Shown here piece by piece: positions 45,687 through 55,195 of a DNA stretch of 64,000 nucleotides (positions within the stretch are counted from its first letter, which is position 1; each line of letters opens with the position of its first letter). Both the position numbers and the translations under genes were made by a program. Below the pieces are notes generated by a model. It worked only from the letters and a program-made list of their open reading frames with translations. It ran no database searches and had not been told where the DNA came from. This DNA is from Leptolyngbyaceae cyanobacterium JSC-12 (lineage in GTDB: Bacteria > Cyanobacteriota > Cyanobacteriia > Leptolyngbyales > Leptolyngbyaceae), in contig CM001633.1 in assembly GCA_000309945.1 (NCBI GenBank), forward strand, positions 270,723-334,722, read 5' to 3'.

Positions 45687-46481
45687 CTAACGAAACTTAT
45701 TGGGATTCAACCGCCGACCAGGAGTCGTAGCCCGTCCTTTCTGAAGATATTGAGCAGTTCCCCCATCAGCACGATCCAGGAACGGACGCAGATCGATGGT
45801 GTTGGAATAGGATTGTCCAATGCTGGAGCGTCCACCTCCAGGTAAACCGATACCCAGCCAGCGTGCCGCTTCACCCAACATTCCGCTCTGCCGTCCACTA
45901 ACAAAGGTGTTGACACCCTGGGTTGGTTGCCCACTATCGGCAATGGTGAGATTCTGGAAGACGCGGTCACGAGTAGCGATCGGATCTTGACCCCGTGGTA
46001 CCGTCATCACAATCCGACATCCTGGCACTCGTTGCGTCGTCACACATACTATGTTGTAGCCATTTTCTACAGCCGTTTGCATCTCTAACAGCCCATCTGG
46101 GCGGTAAGACTCTAACCGACGACTAATCTCATAACAACGTCTTGCCGGATCCCAACCGCCCCCCATAGCACTAGGAATAGCCCATGGGTACATCTGTCTT
46201 GGTTGGCTTTCAGGCTGATACATAACCGTGTATTGACCATTGTTTATCTGGCAAGAAAACCGAGTTCCGGAGAGGTTAGAACCCGATGGAGATGGCTGAG
46301 TGCCAGATTCAGGCTCCACAATCACATCACTGGAATCATCTGAAGGGAAGCGATCTTGAGGTGAAACTTGAGCATACGCTGGTAAGGAGATCAGACTGAA
46401 CAAAATCCCCAATCCAACGACTGTTTTTTGAATTGGAGAAAAATGCAGTCCAGATGTTGAAGCAAATGTCCGATGTGCCAT
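45687..46481 (-). CDS. COP23-domain exported protein
   Basis: A 264-residue protein with a signal peptide (about 1-38, ending SLPAYA-Q) and a Ser/Pro linker. The COP23 domain (about 72-180) has four spaced cysteines (RFSCQINNGQYTVMY, DPARRCYEISRRLESY, NIVCVTTQRVPGCRIVM) that probably form disulfides. A low-complexity C-terminus with GIGLPGGGRSSIGQ follows. COP23 names the circadian oscillating polypeptide domain; it is an envelope or periplasmic protein of unknown biochemical role. Confidence 0.87.
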   Translation of the reverse strand: MAHRTFASTSGLHFSPIQKTVVGLGILFSLISLPAYAQVSPQDRFPSDDSSDVIVEPESGTQPSPSGSNLSGTRFSCQINNGQYTVMYQPESQPRQMYPWAIPSAMGGGWDPARRCYEISRRLESYRPDGLLEMQTAVENGYNIVCVTTQRVPGCRIVMTVPRGQDPIATRDRVFQNLTIADSGQPTQGVNTFVSGRQSGMLGEAARWLGIGLPGGGRSSIGQSYSNTIDLRPFLDRADGGTAQYLQKGRATTPGRRLNPNKFR

Positions 46482-46744
46482 ACCGTAGCCCTTCCTTTGG
46501 TGAATAAATGAGGTAGCGCGATCTAAGCAATCCTTTAGCTCTTGAAAGACGACACCTTATCAATAAGGTTCCCGAATTAAGACGCACAAGACCCTAACCC
46601 GAGATGGAGTGAAAGCGCTACTCGTGAGAAACAGGCGTTTCAGTCAATCGCCACATAAAACCAACTGTTCGCTCAAAACTTCTATTCACCAGCGATCGCT
46701 TAGAAAAAACCAGATTGGATTTTGTGAGCAGGTTTAACAAAACT

Positions 46745-46772
46745 TTGTTGCGATCCAGAGGTATCGTATACT
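46745..46772 (+). promoter_or_regulatory. Sigma-70-type promoter of crtR
   Basis: TTGTTG (46745-46750), a 16-base spacer and TATACT (46767-46772) lie about 31 bp upstream of the crtR start, so transcription would begin near 46779. The remaining 260 bp of the gap to the COP23 gene shows nothing else notable. Confidence 0.5.
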
Positions 46773-46802
46773 ACGCGTTGGTGGCTAAAGGAGTTGAGAT
46801 AG

Positions 46803-47831
46803 ATGATGTCGGAGGCAGCCAAGCCCCTGACGGCACCACGGGAACTGATGGGTCCGCCAGAAGACTTTTTCAATCCCACATTATTGATGTTTTTGTCGTC
46901 GGTCATTATTGCGACCATTTCCACAATTGGGTATTTCTGTTGGCACTGGATTGACTGGTGCTGCTTTCTGCTGAATGTACTGGCACTCCACCTGGTAGGA
47001 ACAGTGATTCACGATGCTTGCCACAATGCTGCCCATCGCAACCGCATAATCAATGCCATATTAGGGCACGGCAGCGCGCTGATGCTGGGATTTTCTTTTC
47101 CAGTATTCACACGAGTACACATGCAGCATCACGCTAACGTGAACGATCCTGAAAACGACCCAGACCATATTGTCTCGACCTTTGGTCCCTTATGGCTGAT
47201 TAATGCTCGTTTCTTTTATCACGAAATCTTCTTTTTCCAGCGTCGCCTCTGGCGCAAATATGAACTCTTGGAGTGGTTGATTGGACGAGCACTAGTCGCA
47301 ACGATTGTCTACCTGGGTGTTCGTTATGATTTTCTAGGCTATATCTTCAACTTTTGGTTTGTTCCCCTGGCAGTTGTCGGGTTAGCATTGGGCTTATTTT
47401 TCGACTATCTGCCCCATCGCCCTTTTCAAGAACGCGATCGCTGGCTCAACGCTCGTGTTTATCCCAACCCCATCTTAAATCTACTGATTGGTGGACAAAA
47501 CTACCACTTGGTTCATCATCTCTGGCCCACTATTCCCTGGTATCGATATGAAGCAGCATACTACCAGATGAAATCATTGCTTGATCAAAAAGGGTGCCAT
47601 CAATCGTTAGGGCTATTGCAATCTCCCAAAGACTTTTTCGGCTTTCTCTACGACATCTTACTAGGAATTCGCTTTAATGCGTTTCATTCAACAACCTCTT
47701 TTTCTCAAGCGGCTGAAAAACGGTTACCTGAAGCGATCAACCCTGTACCGAAACTGACGCAAACCTCTTGCAAATCCGAAACTGCTGTCGATGAGGAAAA
47801 CTCTCCAATCAAAGTCATTTCGGAAGAATAA
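46803..47831 (+). CDS. crtR: Beta-carotene hydroxylase CrtR
   Basis: A 342-residue membrane-bound diiron hydroxylase of the fatty-acid-desaturase superfamily. Histidine boxes are H70-DAC-H74 (HDACHNAAH), H106-MQHH (HMQHHANVNDPENDPDH) and HLVHH near residue 239 (GGQNYHLVHHLWPTIPWYRYE), with four hydrophobic helices. It hydroxylates beta-ionone rings to make zeaxanthin and related xanthophylls in cyanobacterial membranes. ATG 46803 is preceded by AGGAG at good spacing. The last 55 residues are a non-conserved polar tail. Confidence 0.96.
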   Translation: MMSEAAKPLTAPRELMGPPEDFFNPTLLMFLSSVIIATISTIGYFCWHWIDWCCFLLNVLALHLVGTVIHDACHNAAHRNRIINAILGHGSALMLGFSFPVFTRVHMQHHANVNDPENDPDHIVSTFGPLWLINARFFYHEIFFFQRRLWRKYELLEWLIGRALVATIVYLGVRYDFLGYIFNFWFVPLAVVGLALGLFFDYLPHRPFQERDRWLNARVYPNPILNLLIGGQNYHLVHHLWPTIPWYRYEAAYYQMKSLLDQKGCHQSLGLLQSPKDFFGFLYDILLGIRFNAFHSTTSFSQAAEKRLPEAINPVPKLTQTSCKSETAVDEENSPIKVISEE

Positions 47832-47975
47832 CTAACACCACATCCAACTCAAATATTTTGTTTGAAAAATATTTTGTTTAAAACTGTTCGACTTGGGAAG
47901 GATATTCTGGGAAGAACGTTGGTTGAGGCAACCCCTTGCAGTAAAATATGACGGTTGTGCGCTGCGACACGAACC

Positions 47976-49271
47976 TTGATTGAGCGGTATACCTTGCCCG
48001 AAATGGGCGAACTTTGGACAGAAACCTACAAGCTAAAGACCTGGCTTCAGGTAGAGATAGCGGTTTGTGAAGCTCAGGCAGAACTGGGCTATATTCCGGC
48101 GGAAGCAGTTGAAGAAATTAAGGCGAAGGCGAATTTTGATCCCCAGCGAGTGCTGGAGATTGAGAAAGAGGTGAAGCATGATGTCATTGCTTTTTTGACG
48201 AACGTGAATGAATATGTGGGCGATGCTGGACGCTATATTCATCTAGGCATGACCAGTTCCGATATGTTGGATACGGCATTGTCATTGCAGATGGTTGCCA
48301 GTCTAGACGTGATCTTGACGTGGGTAGAAGCGCTGATTCAAGCAATTCGCTATCAGGCACAGCAACATCGCGACACGGTGATGATTGGACGATCGCACGG
48401 AATCCATGCTGAACCGATGACCTTTGGCTTTAAGCTGGCTGGCTGGCTGGCTGAAGTGCTGCGGCATCGAGAGCGCCTGACCCACCTGCACAACGAAATT
48501 GCTGTGGGTAAAATCTCTGGAGCCGTGGGCACCTACGCCAATATAGATCCGAAGATTGAAGCGATCGCCTGTCAGAACTTGGGCTTAAGACCCGACTGTG
48601 CTTCAACCCAGGTGATTTCCCGCGATCGTCACGCCAACTTTCTCAACCATCTGGCATTATTAGCAGCCTCGATCGAACGCTTTGCCGTCGAGATTCGTAA
48701 CCTGCAACGTACCGATGTCCTGGAAGTAGAAGAATTCTTCTCGAAAGGACAAAAAGGCTCCTCCGCCATGCCCCACAAACGCAACCCAATTCGCTCCGAA
48801 CGCTTAACTGGGATGGCACGGATGATTCGCGGTTACGCCATGACAGGACTAGAAAACGTTGCCCTCTGGCATGAACGAGATATTTCCCACAGTTCTGTCG
48901 AGCGGGTGATGTTACCCGATGCCTGCATCCTGACTCACTTCATGCTGGTAGAAACCACCGACCTGGTGAAAAATCTGCTGGTCTACCCCAACAATATGCA
49001 GCGCAACATGAATATTTACGGTGGCGTAGTGTTTAGCCAACGAGTGATGCTGGCATTAGTTGAAAAAGGCTTAAAGCGCGAAGAGGCATATGCGATCGTG
49101 CAATCCTGCGCTCATACAGCCTGGAATCAACCAGATGGCAACTTCCGTGCCTTAATTGAACATGATGCTCAGGTGCTTAAATACCTTTCTGCTGAAGAGA
49201 TTTCTGCCTGTTTCGATCCCTCCTATCATCTGCGTCATTTAGATCAGGTTTATCAACGTCTGGGAATCTAA
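47976..49271 (+). CDS. purB: Adenylosuccinate lyase PurB
   Basis: 431 residues when read from TTG 47976 (IERYTLPEMGELW), the usual family length. The frame extends seven codons further upstream, but without family similarity. Signature loops are present: SSDMLDTALSLQ, the catalytic-His region IGRSHGIHAEPMTFG, and the fumarase/ASL signature GSSAMPHKRNPI. It catalyses adenylosuccinate to AMP and the SAICAR step of purine synthesis. No clear ribosome site precedes the TTG. The IS copy 2 insertion lies 212 bp after the stop. Confidence 0.95.
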   Translation: MIERYTLPEMGELWTETYKLKTWLQVEIAVCEAQAELGYIPAEAVEEIKAKANFDPQRVLEIEKEVKHDVIAFLTNVNEYVGDAGRYIHLGMTSSDMLDTALSLQMVASLDVILTWVEALIQAIRYQAQQHRDTVMIGRSHGIHAEPMTFGFKLAGWLAEVLRHRERLTHLHNEIAVGKISGAVGTYANIDPKIEAIACQNLGLRPDCASTQVISRDRHANFLNHLALLAASIERFAVEIRNLQRTDVLEVEEFFSKGQKGSSAMPHKRNPIRSERLTGMARMIRGYAMTGLENVALWHERDISHSSVERVMLPDACILTHFMLVETTDLVKNLLVYPNNMQRNMNIYGGVVFSQRVMLALVEKGLKREEAYAIVQSCAHTAWNQPDGNFRALIEHDAQVLKYLSAEEISACFDPSYHLRHLDQVYQRLGI

Positions 49272-49482
49272 CAGTCGCAAATTGTAACGGGTGCCCTCTT
49301 TAGATAGGACAACAACTTTCATACAGCATTCTTGGTTAACAGTGGTTGAAACAACCGAGTGAGTCTACCATCGCACACCACAGTTTTACGATGGTGGTCA
49401 GTCATCCGAGGTGACTGGGTAAGCAAAATGCCATCCCCCTTTGCTGCCCTCAAGTCACTTGCCCAGATCTTTGGGTATTCTA

Positions 49483-50938
49483 CACGACTTGGCAAGTTAC
49501 CCAGAAAGGAAAAAGATAAGCAGAAAATGTAGGAGACGTTAGCCGTAGCCGTATCATGCTGCCCTTTGTCGCTGTGCCATCGACGATTGCTCAAGAGTTT
49601 GGGAAATATCGAGACCTGTTCTGCCGAGGCGCAGGCTTTGAGCAGGTGAGTCGCTATGTGACCGGATTGCTGTTGAGTGAGAACAAAACCTTGCAAGGGA
49701 TTGCCGGACAATGGGTAGCAGGTGGGGAGGTCGGCGGACGAAGAGCGATGCACGCAGCGGTGTTTGAGGCGGGCTGGAGGAGTTCAGAGTTAATGTCCCA
49801 TCATCGTGCTGTGATAGCCAAAGAGCATCAGGGGCGAGGGCGAGAAGTCATCAGTCTGGATTGGACGCTCAGCCATCACGATTGGGGCAAGCAGATCTTT
49901 GGGGTGAAGCGATCCTATGATTATGTGGAACATCGGATGAGTTGCTTTCAAACGGTGGTGACGGCGACGATTGCGAACCGCCACCTAATTGATGGGATTG
50001 ACGTGGTGGTGCAGTTTCCAGATTTTTCAGTGGCAGAACGGGAGTATCTGAAGGTGACGGCAAAATCCCACTATGACGATTTAGACCAAGTGCGAGAACG
50101 ACTGATTGAGATGTTGCATTATCACAAGAATCGATTGGAGTATCGCAAACGCACCGAGATTGCCGTCGAGATTGTGCGCCAAGTGGAAGCGGAAGGACAA
50201 TTTCCCACCGCCGATTATGCGTTTGACAATGGGGTGTTGACTGTTGAGTTAACCACCATGATTGAGTCCGCAGGAAAACACTGGGTGAGTGAAGTTGAAA
50301 GTTCTCGCAACATCTTGTGGAATGACCAATGGCAACGGGTAGATGCGATTGGTTTAGAACTCAGAATCCATCACCCAGAGAGCTTTCGCCCGATTCAAGT
50401 CACTTGCCGCAACGGCGAAACGAAACCGATTTGGGCATTTACCAAAGTCGTGCGCCTCAAGAAGTTTGGACGCAAGCGATTGGTCATCGTCCACGAGCAA
50501 GCAGATTTACAAGACCCACCTCGCTTCCTGCTCACCGATGCGTTGCATTGGGAAAGTGGGCGAGTCATGCAGACTTGGAGTTATCGATGGTCCTGCGAGG
50601 TCTTTCATGAGGTGAGCAAACAGCACACCGGGCTAGAGTCGGCTCAGGTGCGGAACGAGGAAGCGGTCAACCGTCACTTCCGTCTTAGTTGCGTGGCGCA
50701 GTCGATTCTGCAACGGACTGCCTGTTCTGGCGCACAATCTGAACGATTTGAGTTTGCTCAAGGCAAGCAAACGGTGGGACAGAAGCTCTATACCCTCACT
50801 CGTCAAGCCTTTGATGATTTGCTGCAATTCATTGTGACGCGATGTTCTCACGGACATACAAATGAACAGATTTTACAAGCTCTCCTCCCCAGTTGATTGG
50901 CGATCGTTTTTTCTACTTCGGTAACTTGCCAAGTTGTG
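49483..50938 (+). mobile_element. IS4/IS701-type insertion sequence, copy 2
   Basis: 1456 bp, with the same 19-bp inverted repeats as copy 1 (49483-49501 and 50920-50938). It is flanked by exact 7-bp direct repeats TATTCTA at 49476-49482 and 50939-50945, so this copy arrived by simple transposition. Its right end is 54 bp upstream of yebC and may have displaced that gene's promoter. The 200 bp between purB and the element hold no recognisable gene. Confidence 0.95.
49556..50896 (+). CDS. DDE transposase of IS copy 2
   Basis: The same 446-residue IS4/IS701-type transposase as in copy 1, with an identical protein. The one difference noticed is a silent ACC/ACT change in the VLTVEL region. All presumed catalytic acidic residues are retained (LDWTLSHHD, YAFDNGV, CEVFHEVSK). 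The near-identity and the intact target duplication point to a recent insertion. Confidence 0.93.
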   Translation: MLPFVAVPSTIAQEFGKYRDLFCRGAGFEQVSRYVTGLLLSENKTLQGIAGQWVAGGEVGGRRAMHAAVFEAGWRSSELMSHHRAVIAKEHQGRGREVISLDWTLSHHDWGKQIFGVKRSYDYVEHRMSCFQTVVTATIANRHLIDGIDVVVQFPDFSVAEREYLKVTAKSHYDDLDQVRERLIEMLHYHKNRLEYRKRTEIAVEIVRQVEAEGQFPTADYAFDNGVLTVELTTMIESAGKHWVSEVESSRNILWNDQWQRVDAIGLELRIHHPESFRPIQVTCRNGETKPIWAFTKVVRLKKFGRKRLVIVHEQADLQDPPRFLLTDALHWESGRVMQTWSYRWSCEVFHEVSKQHTGLESAQVRNEEAVNRHFRLSCVAQSILQRTACSGAQSERFEFAQGKQTVGQKLYTLTRQAFDDLLQFIVTRCSHGHTNEQILQALLPS

Positions 50939-50991
50939 TATTCTATGGATTGAAGTAATTGTGTTGCAGGATTGAGCGATCGCAGTGAGAT

Positions 50992-51807
50992 ATGGCAGGA
51001 CATAGTAAGTGGGCAAACATCAAACGTCAGAAAGCCAGGGTCGATGCTGTTAAAGGCAAAGTATTTACAAAAATCTCAAGAGAAATTATTGTAGCGGCTC
51101 GAAATGGCGTACCTAACCCTGCTGGCAACTTTCAACTGCGGACGGCGATCGAAAAAGCAAAAGCAGCTGGTATTCCAAACGACAACATTGAACGGGCGAT
51201 CGCTAAAGGAGCGGGTAAACTTGGTCCTGATAATGCGGCTTTAGAAGCCATCCAATATGAGGGCTATGGTCCAGGTGGAGTTGCTATCTTAATCGAAGCG
51301 CTGACAGATAATCGCAACCGCACGGCTGCTGATCTAAGAGTTGCCTTTAGCAAAAATGGTGGGAATTTGGGCGAAACAGGCTGTGTAAGTTGGATGTTCG
51401 ATCAAAAAGGGGTTGTATCGGTGCTGCTGACACCTGCTAAATCTACAGGGCGAGGGCGACGTAGCGAAGTCGTCAACGAAATCAGCGAAGAAGACTTACT
51501 AGAAGCCTTTCTTGAAGGGGGCGCGGAAACTTACGAGCTACTTGAAACTGAAGAAGGCACCCTAGCCGAAGCATTGACCGACGTGGTAAACCTGGAGACA
51601 TTAAGCCAGACTCTGAAAGACAGAAATTTGACTGTTTCTCAGGTAGAGCTTCGCTGGATTCCTAACAACATCCTCGAAGTAACCGATCCGGATCAAGCGC
51701 GTAGCCTTTTGAAGCTGATGGATGCCTTGGATGATTTGGATGATGTGCAGAATGCAACTGCCAACTTTGAAATGGCAGACGATCTGATGTCTCTTAGTCT
51801 TGTCTAG
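50992..51807 (+). CDS. yebC: YebC/PmpR-family protein
   Basis: 271 residues. The N-terminus MAGHSKWANIKRQKARVDAVKG is invariant in the family, followed by ISREIIVAARNGVPNPAGN, IPNDNIERAIAKGAGK and YEGYGPGGVAILIEALTDNRNRTAADLR, the hallmark middle segment. YebC-family proteins are cytoplasmic; some were described as transcription regulators and others bind ribosomes to help with polyproline stalls. It has a short insertion (PAKSTGRGRRSEVVNEISE) compared with the usual 245-250 residues. The IS 54 bp upstream may now influence its transcription. Confidence 0.95.
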   Translation: MAGHSKWANIKRQKARVDAVKGKVFTKISREIIVAARNGVPNPAGNFQLRTAIEKAKAAGIPNDNIERAIAKGAGKLGPDNAALEAIQYEGYGPGGVAILIEALTDNRNRTAADLRVAFSKNGGNLGETGCVSWMFDQKGVVSVLLTPAKSTGRGRRSEVVNEISEEDLLEAFLEGGAETYELLETEEGTLAEALTDVVNLETLSQTLKDRNLTVSQVELRWIPNNILEVTDPDQARSLLKLMDALDDLDDVQNATANFEMADDLMSLSLV

Positions 51808-52166
51808 CTCTTAGTCTTGTTTTGAAAAGAAATTTTGAAAAGAAGTAAGGAGCCGAGTTAAACCCCCATCGGCTCCTACAAGTGTCTGTACTCTACACAA
51901 GATTTAAGATAAACCAGTCTTAAGGGAGGGAATTCCCCCAACTGGATCAACCCGATTGGGTGATTTTTCCAATAAGCTAGATAGTTTCTGCCATCAAAAA
52001 AGAAGATGCGTTAAAAAGTTTGCCTGGATTCAGGGTTTTAGCCATTTGTCCTGTTCTAACCCTTTTAACTAAGGCTGTAAGTACATGAATCAATTTTTTT
52101 CTCTCGGAAGAGGAGACAGGCAGTAAGTTCCCAGTCAAAGGTTGAGAAGTAGTTTATGATACAAAA
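51808..52166. other. 360-bp gap with a hairpin after yebC
   Basis: A 9-bp stem, AGGAGCCGA (51848-51856) with TCGGCTCCT (51869-51877), lies 40 bp after yebC and may end its transcript, although no T-run follows. No gene is seen in the remainder, which should hold the promoter of the downstream permease. Confidence 0.45.
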
Positions 52167-53258
52167 ATGCAACACTCCACTCAATCACCAAACCGCCCTG
52201 CTTCCAGGACACCTGCGATCGCCACGCTTCTAGCCCTTTGCATTGCGCTGGTTTCGATCTCATCTGCTGCCATTTTCATCAAAATTAGTGAGCAGGAAAT
52301 TAATCCCTACGCCACTGCGTTTAACCGATTTTGGATTACAACAGTTGTGCTTGCAGGCTGGAGCGGGGTTCGTGCCATACGGGAACGCAGCAAAGCGTAC
52401 TATGCCCAGGCGGAACTGTTGCAGTCCCCATCCAGCCAAGGTTTGCCAGTGGGACAGTTGTTTTTAATCGGGCTATTCCTGTCAGGGGATTTGATGCTGT
52501 GGGCATGGTCGCTGACTCAAACAAGTGTGGCAAATGCAACCTTGTTAGCAAATCTCACGCCAATCTTCTCGTGTCTGGTTGGCTGGCTAATTTGTCGAAA
52601 GCGATTTGATCGGCAGTTTATTATTGGCATGGCAATCGCGATCGCAGCCATATTTGCCATCGGATTAGGAGATTGTCAGAGCGGGATTAGTAAGTTTCAA
52701 GGAGACTTAGCTGCTCTGATTGCAGCGATTTCCTTCAGTGTCTACTTATTTATTCTGGAGCGATTGCAAAGCCGATTAAATGCTTTAACGATTGTAATGT
52801 GGAGTTCAGCGCTCGCAACTCTCATTACGCTACCTGTAGCGTTACTTAGCGGTGGGCACCTATTTCCAACATCCTGGCAGGGTTGGCTGACTATCATTTC
52901 TCTAGCTGGAGTTTGTCAGATTTTAGGACAAGGGATGCTAGTTTACAGCTTAAATCAGATGTCCTCAGAATTTGTAGCCCTGTCTTTGCTGCTGGAACCC
53001 GTTTTCGCAGGAATGGGTGCCTGGCTCTTGTTCTCAGAAAGCCTCAGTATGATGAATCTTGCCGCCTTTGCGATCGCCTTGGCAGGAGTCTTTCTGTCAC
53101 TCTCCAGCCCCTCTGCCATGCGAGATACTGCACTTTCAGTTGCAACAATACCCGAAACTGCTGAAGCCGAAGAGATTTTATGTAATCATCAGGACGCTAT
53201 TCAGCTCAATCCTCTGCCAGAATTCGTTAGCATTACTGAAACGATCCACTATCGATAA
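52167..53258 (+). CDS. EamA-type DMT-family permease
   Basis: A 363-residue drug/metabolite transporter with ten hydrophobic helices in two EamA repeats (about 20-155 and 185-320). Examples are LLALCIALVSISSAAIFIKIS, WSLTQTSVANATLLANLTPIFSCLVGWL and VALSLLLEPVFAGMGAWLLFSESLSMM, the last being the typical end of the second repeat. A polar tail of about 45 residues follows. It probably exports or imports a small metabolite; the substrate is unknown. It ends 6 bp before the TPR-protein gene on the same strand, so the two are likely co-transcribed. Confidence 0.9.
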   Translation: MQHSTQSPNRPASRTPAIATLLALCIALVSISSAAIFIKISEQEINPYATAFNRFWITTVVLAGWSGVRAIRERSKAYYAQAELLQSPSSQGLPVGQLFLIGLFLSGDLMLWAWSLTQTSVANATLLANLTPIFSCLVGWLICRKRFDRQFIIGMAIAIAAIFAIGLGDCQSGISKFQGDLAALIAAISFSVYLFILERLQSRLNALTIVMWSSALATLITLPVALLSGGHLFPTSWQGWLTIISLAGVCQILGQGMLVYSLNQMSSEFVALSLLLEPVFAGMGAWLLFSESLSMMNLAAFAIALAGVFLSLSSPSAMRDTALSVATIPETAEAEEILCNHQDAIQLNPLPEFVSITETIHYR

Positions 53259-53264
53259 TTTGAT

Positions 53265-55112
53265 ATGGACGATCGCTATCAGGACTTAATCAACCGCATT
53301 ATTGAAGCCACCCTCAAAGGGCAAATTCGCTCTAAGGAGCAGGTTTACAATCTGCTGCGAACCGAGGTGAACTCTGGGACAGGCGAACTGTTTGAGCGAT
53401 GCTTGCAAATCCAACTGGAGCAGGTACAGGCACAACTCCGCAGCACCGATGAGTTAATTCAAGCCAAGGCAACCCGCCAGCAGCGGGCACTCAAAACCAT
53501 TCAGGGAGAGTGGGAGCGCTGGCAAAAACAGACTCAGAATAACGCCGCCTTGACAGATGTGTCACAAGCGATCGCTGCCGCTACTCCAGCAGAGCAACTC
53601 AACAGTTTATTGCAAGCGATCGATCCGAACCAACCCCGTGTTTTGAACCGGGAGCAACTTCAGCAGCTTGCCCAGGCATTGCAGCAGACAGCCAGCAATA
53701 CTGAAGAAGCTAAGCAGCAATCGGCAATGATAGAATTTGCGGCTGGTATTACTCAGGGGTTGAAATCCTGGCAGGAAATGGAAGGCAGCGTCGTCAGTTG
53801 GATTTTTGAGCAGGGTCAGGGAGCTTTGGGGTTTGGAGCTAATTCAGAGCAGCGTGGACCCTGGAGCAGTTGGGCAAAATCGATCAGTTCGCCTGGGTTA
53901 AAGCAACTCTTTAATGATTTAGCGCTGCATCAAACGGTTACATCCGCTGGCATTCCAACCGTGTTGAGTCAATCTGCCTGGATTGAGCTAGCACTGGTGA
54001 TGCAACGGCTGCAATTGGGCTTAGTCAGTTGGCTTGATAAACAACCCTACGATCGCACTGCTGGAAAACGGCTTTCTATTTCCACCTATTTGACATTCAC
54101 GGTTGTTTGGAGTCAGCTATCTCAGCGCTTTTCTGAACTGGGGCAGCGGCAACTAGCAGACGGCTGCTTCCAGATGGCACTGCAATCCCTCTACCACTTC
54201 GCTCAACAAGATTATTTCCCCCTCTATGGGGGATTGTTTGCGGCGTTGTCGGGTGAGTCGTTGCGGGTAATGTTGGACTACCTAGATCAACCCCTGCGGC
54301 AAGTGCCCAATACCCAAAGCAAAGCTCGCATTCTAACACTGTTGGGTTTCTCGCAGCGGGCATTGGGACAATACAAACAGGCATTGCGGTTACACGAGTG
54401 GGCACTGGAAATTGCCAGAGGTGCCAGCGATCGCCGTTGCGAAATTGCGAATCTGAATCACCTCAGCCGCACGTACATGATGCAAAAACAGTACAGTGGA
54501 TCCATTGATGGCAGTCAACGAGCATTAATTTTGGCACGGCAAACGGGTGATCGCTTAGGAGAAGCCAATGCCCTGGCAAATTTAGGATGCAGTGAAGTAT
54601 TTCAATCCCAGGCACAAAACTCACTAGATACAGACCAGTACGAGCGGATTTTGGGCTATCTAGAACGAGGATTGCAATTGTCAGAGCAAGAAGGCGATCG
54701 CCCTAGTCAGGCATTATGTGCTCACAGTCTGGGAATTGCTCAGGTAGTATCGGGTCAATATCAGGCAGCGATCGCTGCCTTGAAACAAGGATTGCAAATA
54801 GCCCAGGCAATTGGCGATTTGTTTTTACAGGGGATGAACTGTGTATACCTGGCAGAAGCCTATTACGGCTTAAATGATGGTGAAATGGCAGTCTATACTG
54901 GATGTCTAGGGATGTACCTGCTACACCAGATTCAATCCGAACAATGGCGACAGTCTGCCAGTCTCCTTACCGTTTTGCAGGGGCAAATGGGAGCAGCAGC
55001 CTTTCAAACAGTGCTGACAAAATTTCGTCCTCAGTTTTTGCAGCAGATCGGCGTAGACGGGTACGACTACCTGCCCGCTTTGTTGGCAGACTATCAGCGA
55101 TCATTAGAATAA
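53265..55112 (+). CDS. TPR-repeat protein
   Basis: A 615-residue cytoplasmic protein with no signal peptide. The N-terminal helical region (1-150, Q-rich; LTDVSQAIAAATPAEQLNSLLQAIDPNQPRVLNREQLQQLAQAL) is followed by a long middle domain and TPR repeats from about residue 350: ARILTLLGFSQRALGQYKQALRLHEWALEIA, then SIDGSQRALILARQTGDRLGEANALANLG and SGQYQAAIAALKQGLQIAQAIGD. TPRs mediate protein contacts. The partner is unknown; the 6-bp linkage to a DMT permease is the only context. Confidence 0.88.
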   Translation: MDDRYQDLINRIIEATLKGQIRSKEQVYNLLRTEVNSGTGELFERCLQIQLEQVQAQLRSTDELIQAKATRQQRALKTIQGEWERWQKQTQNNAALTDVSQAIAAATPAEQLNSLLQAIDPNQPRVLNREQLQQLAQALQQTASNTEEAKQQSAMIEFAAGITQGLKSWQEMEGSVVSWIFEQGQGALGFGANSEQRGPWSSWAKSISSPGLKQLFNDLALHQTVTSAGIPTVLSQSAWIELALVMQRLQLGLVSWLDKQPYDRTAGKRLSISTYLTFTVVWSQLSQRFSELGQRQLADGCFQMALQSLYHFAQQDYFPLYGGLFAALSGESLRVMLDYLDQPLRQVPNTQSKARILTLLGFSQRALGQYKQALRLHEWALEIARGASDRRCEIANLNHLSRTYMMQKQYSGSIDGSQRALILARQTGDRLGEANALANLGCSEVFQSQAQNSLDTDQYERILGYLERGLQLSEQEGDRPSQALCAHSLGIAQVVSGQYQAAIAALKQGLQIAQAIGDLFLQGMNCVYLAEAYYGLNDGEMAVYTGCLGMYLLHQIQSEQWRQSASLLTVLQGQMGAAAFQTVLTKFRPQFLQQIGVDGYDYLPALLADYQRSLE

Positions 55113-55195
55113 AATGCTTTGTCAATCAGATGTCTTGTCAATCCAGCCAATCCATGGCATGCCTTAGATTCATCCAATGAACCCCTACCTATTTT

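Noticed and set aside
49272-49475. Possible small minus-strand gene between purB and IS copy 2
   Set aside because: The frame ends with TRLFQPLLTKNAV, but joining it across the IS to the other flank gives no convincing start or family, and it would overlap the yebC upstream region.
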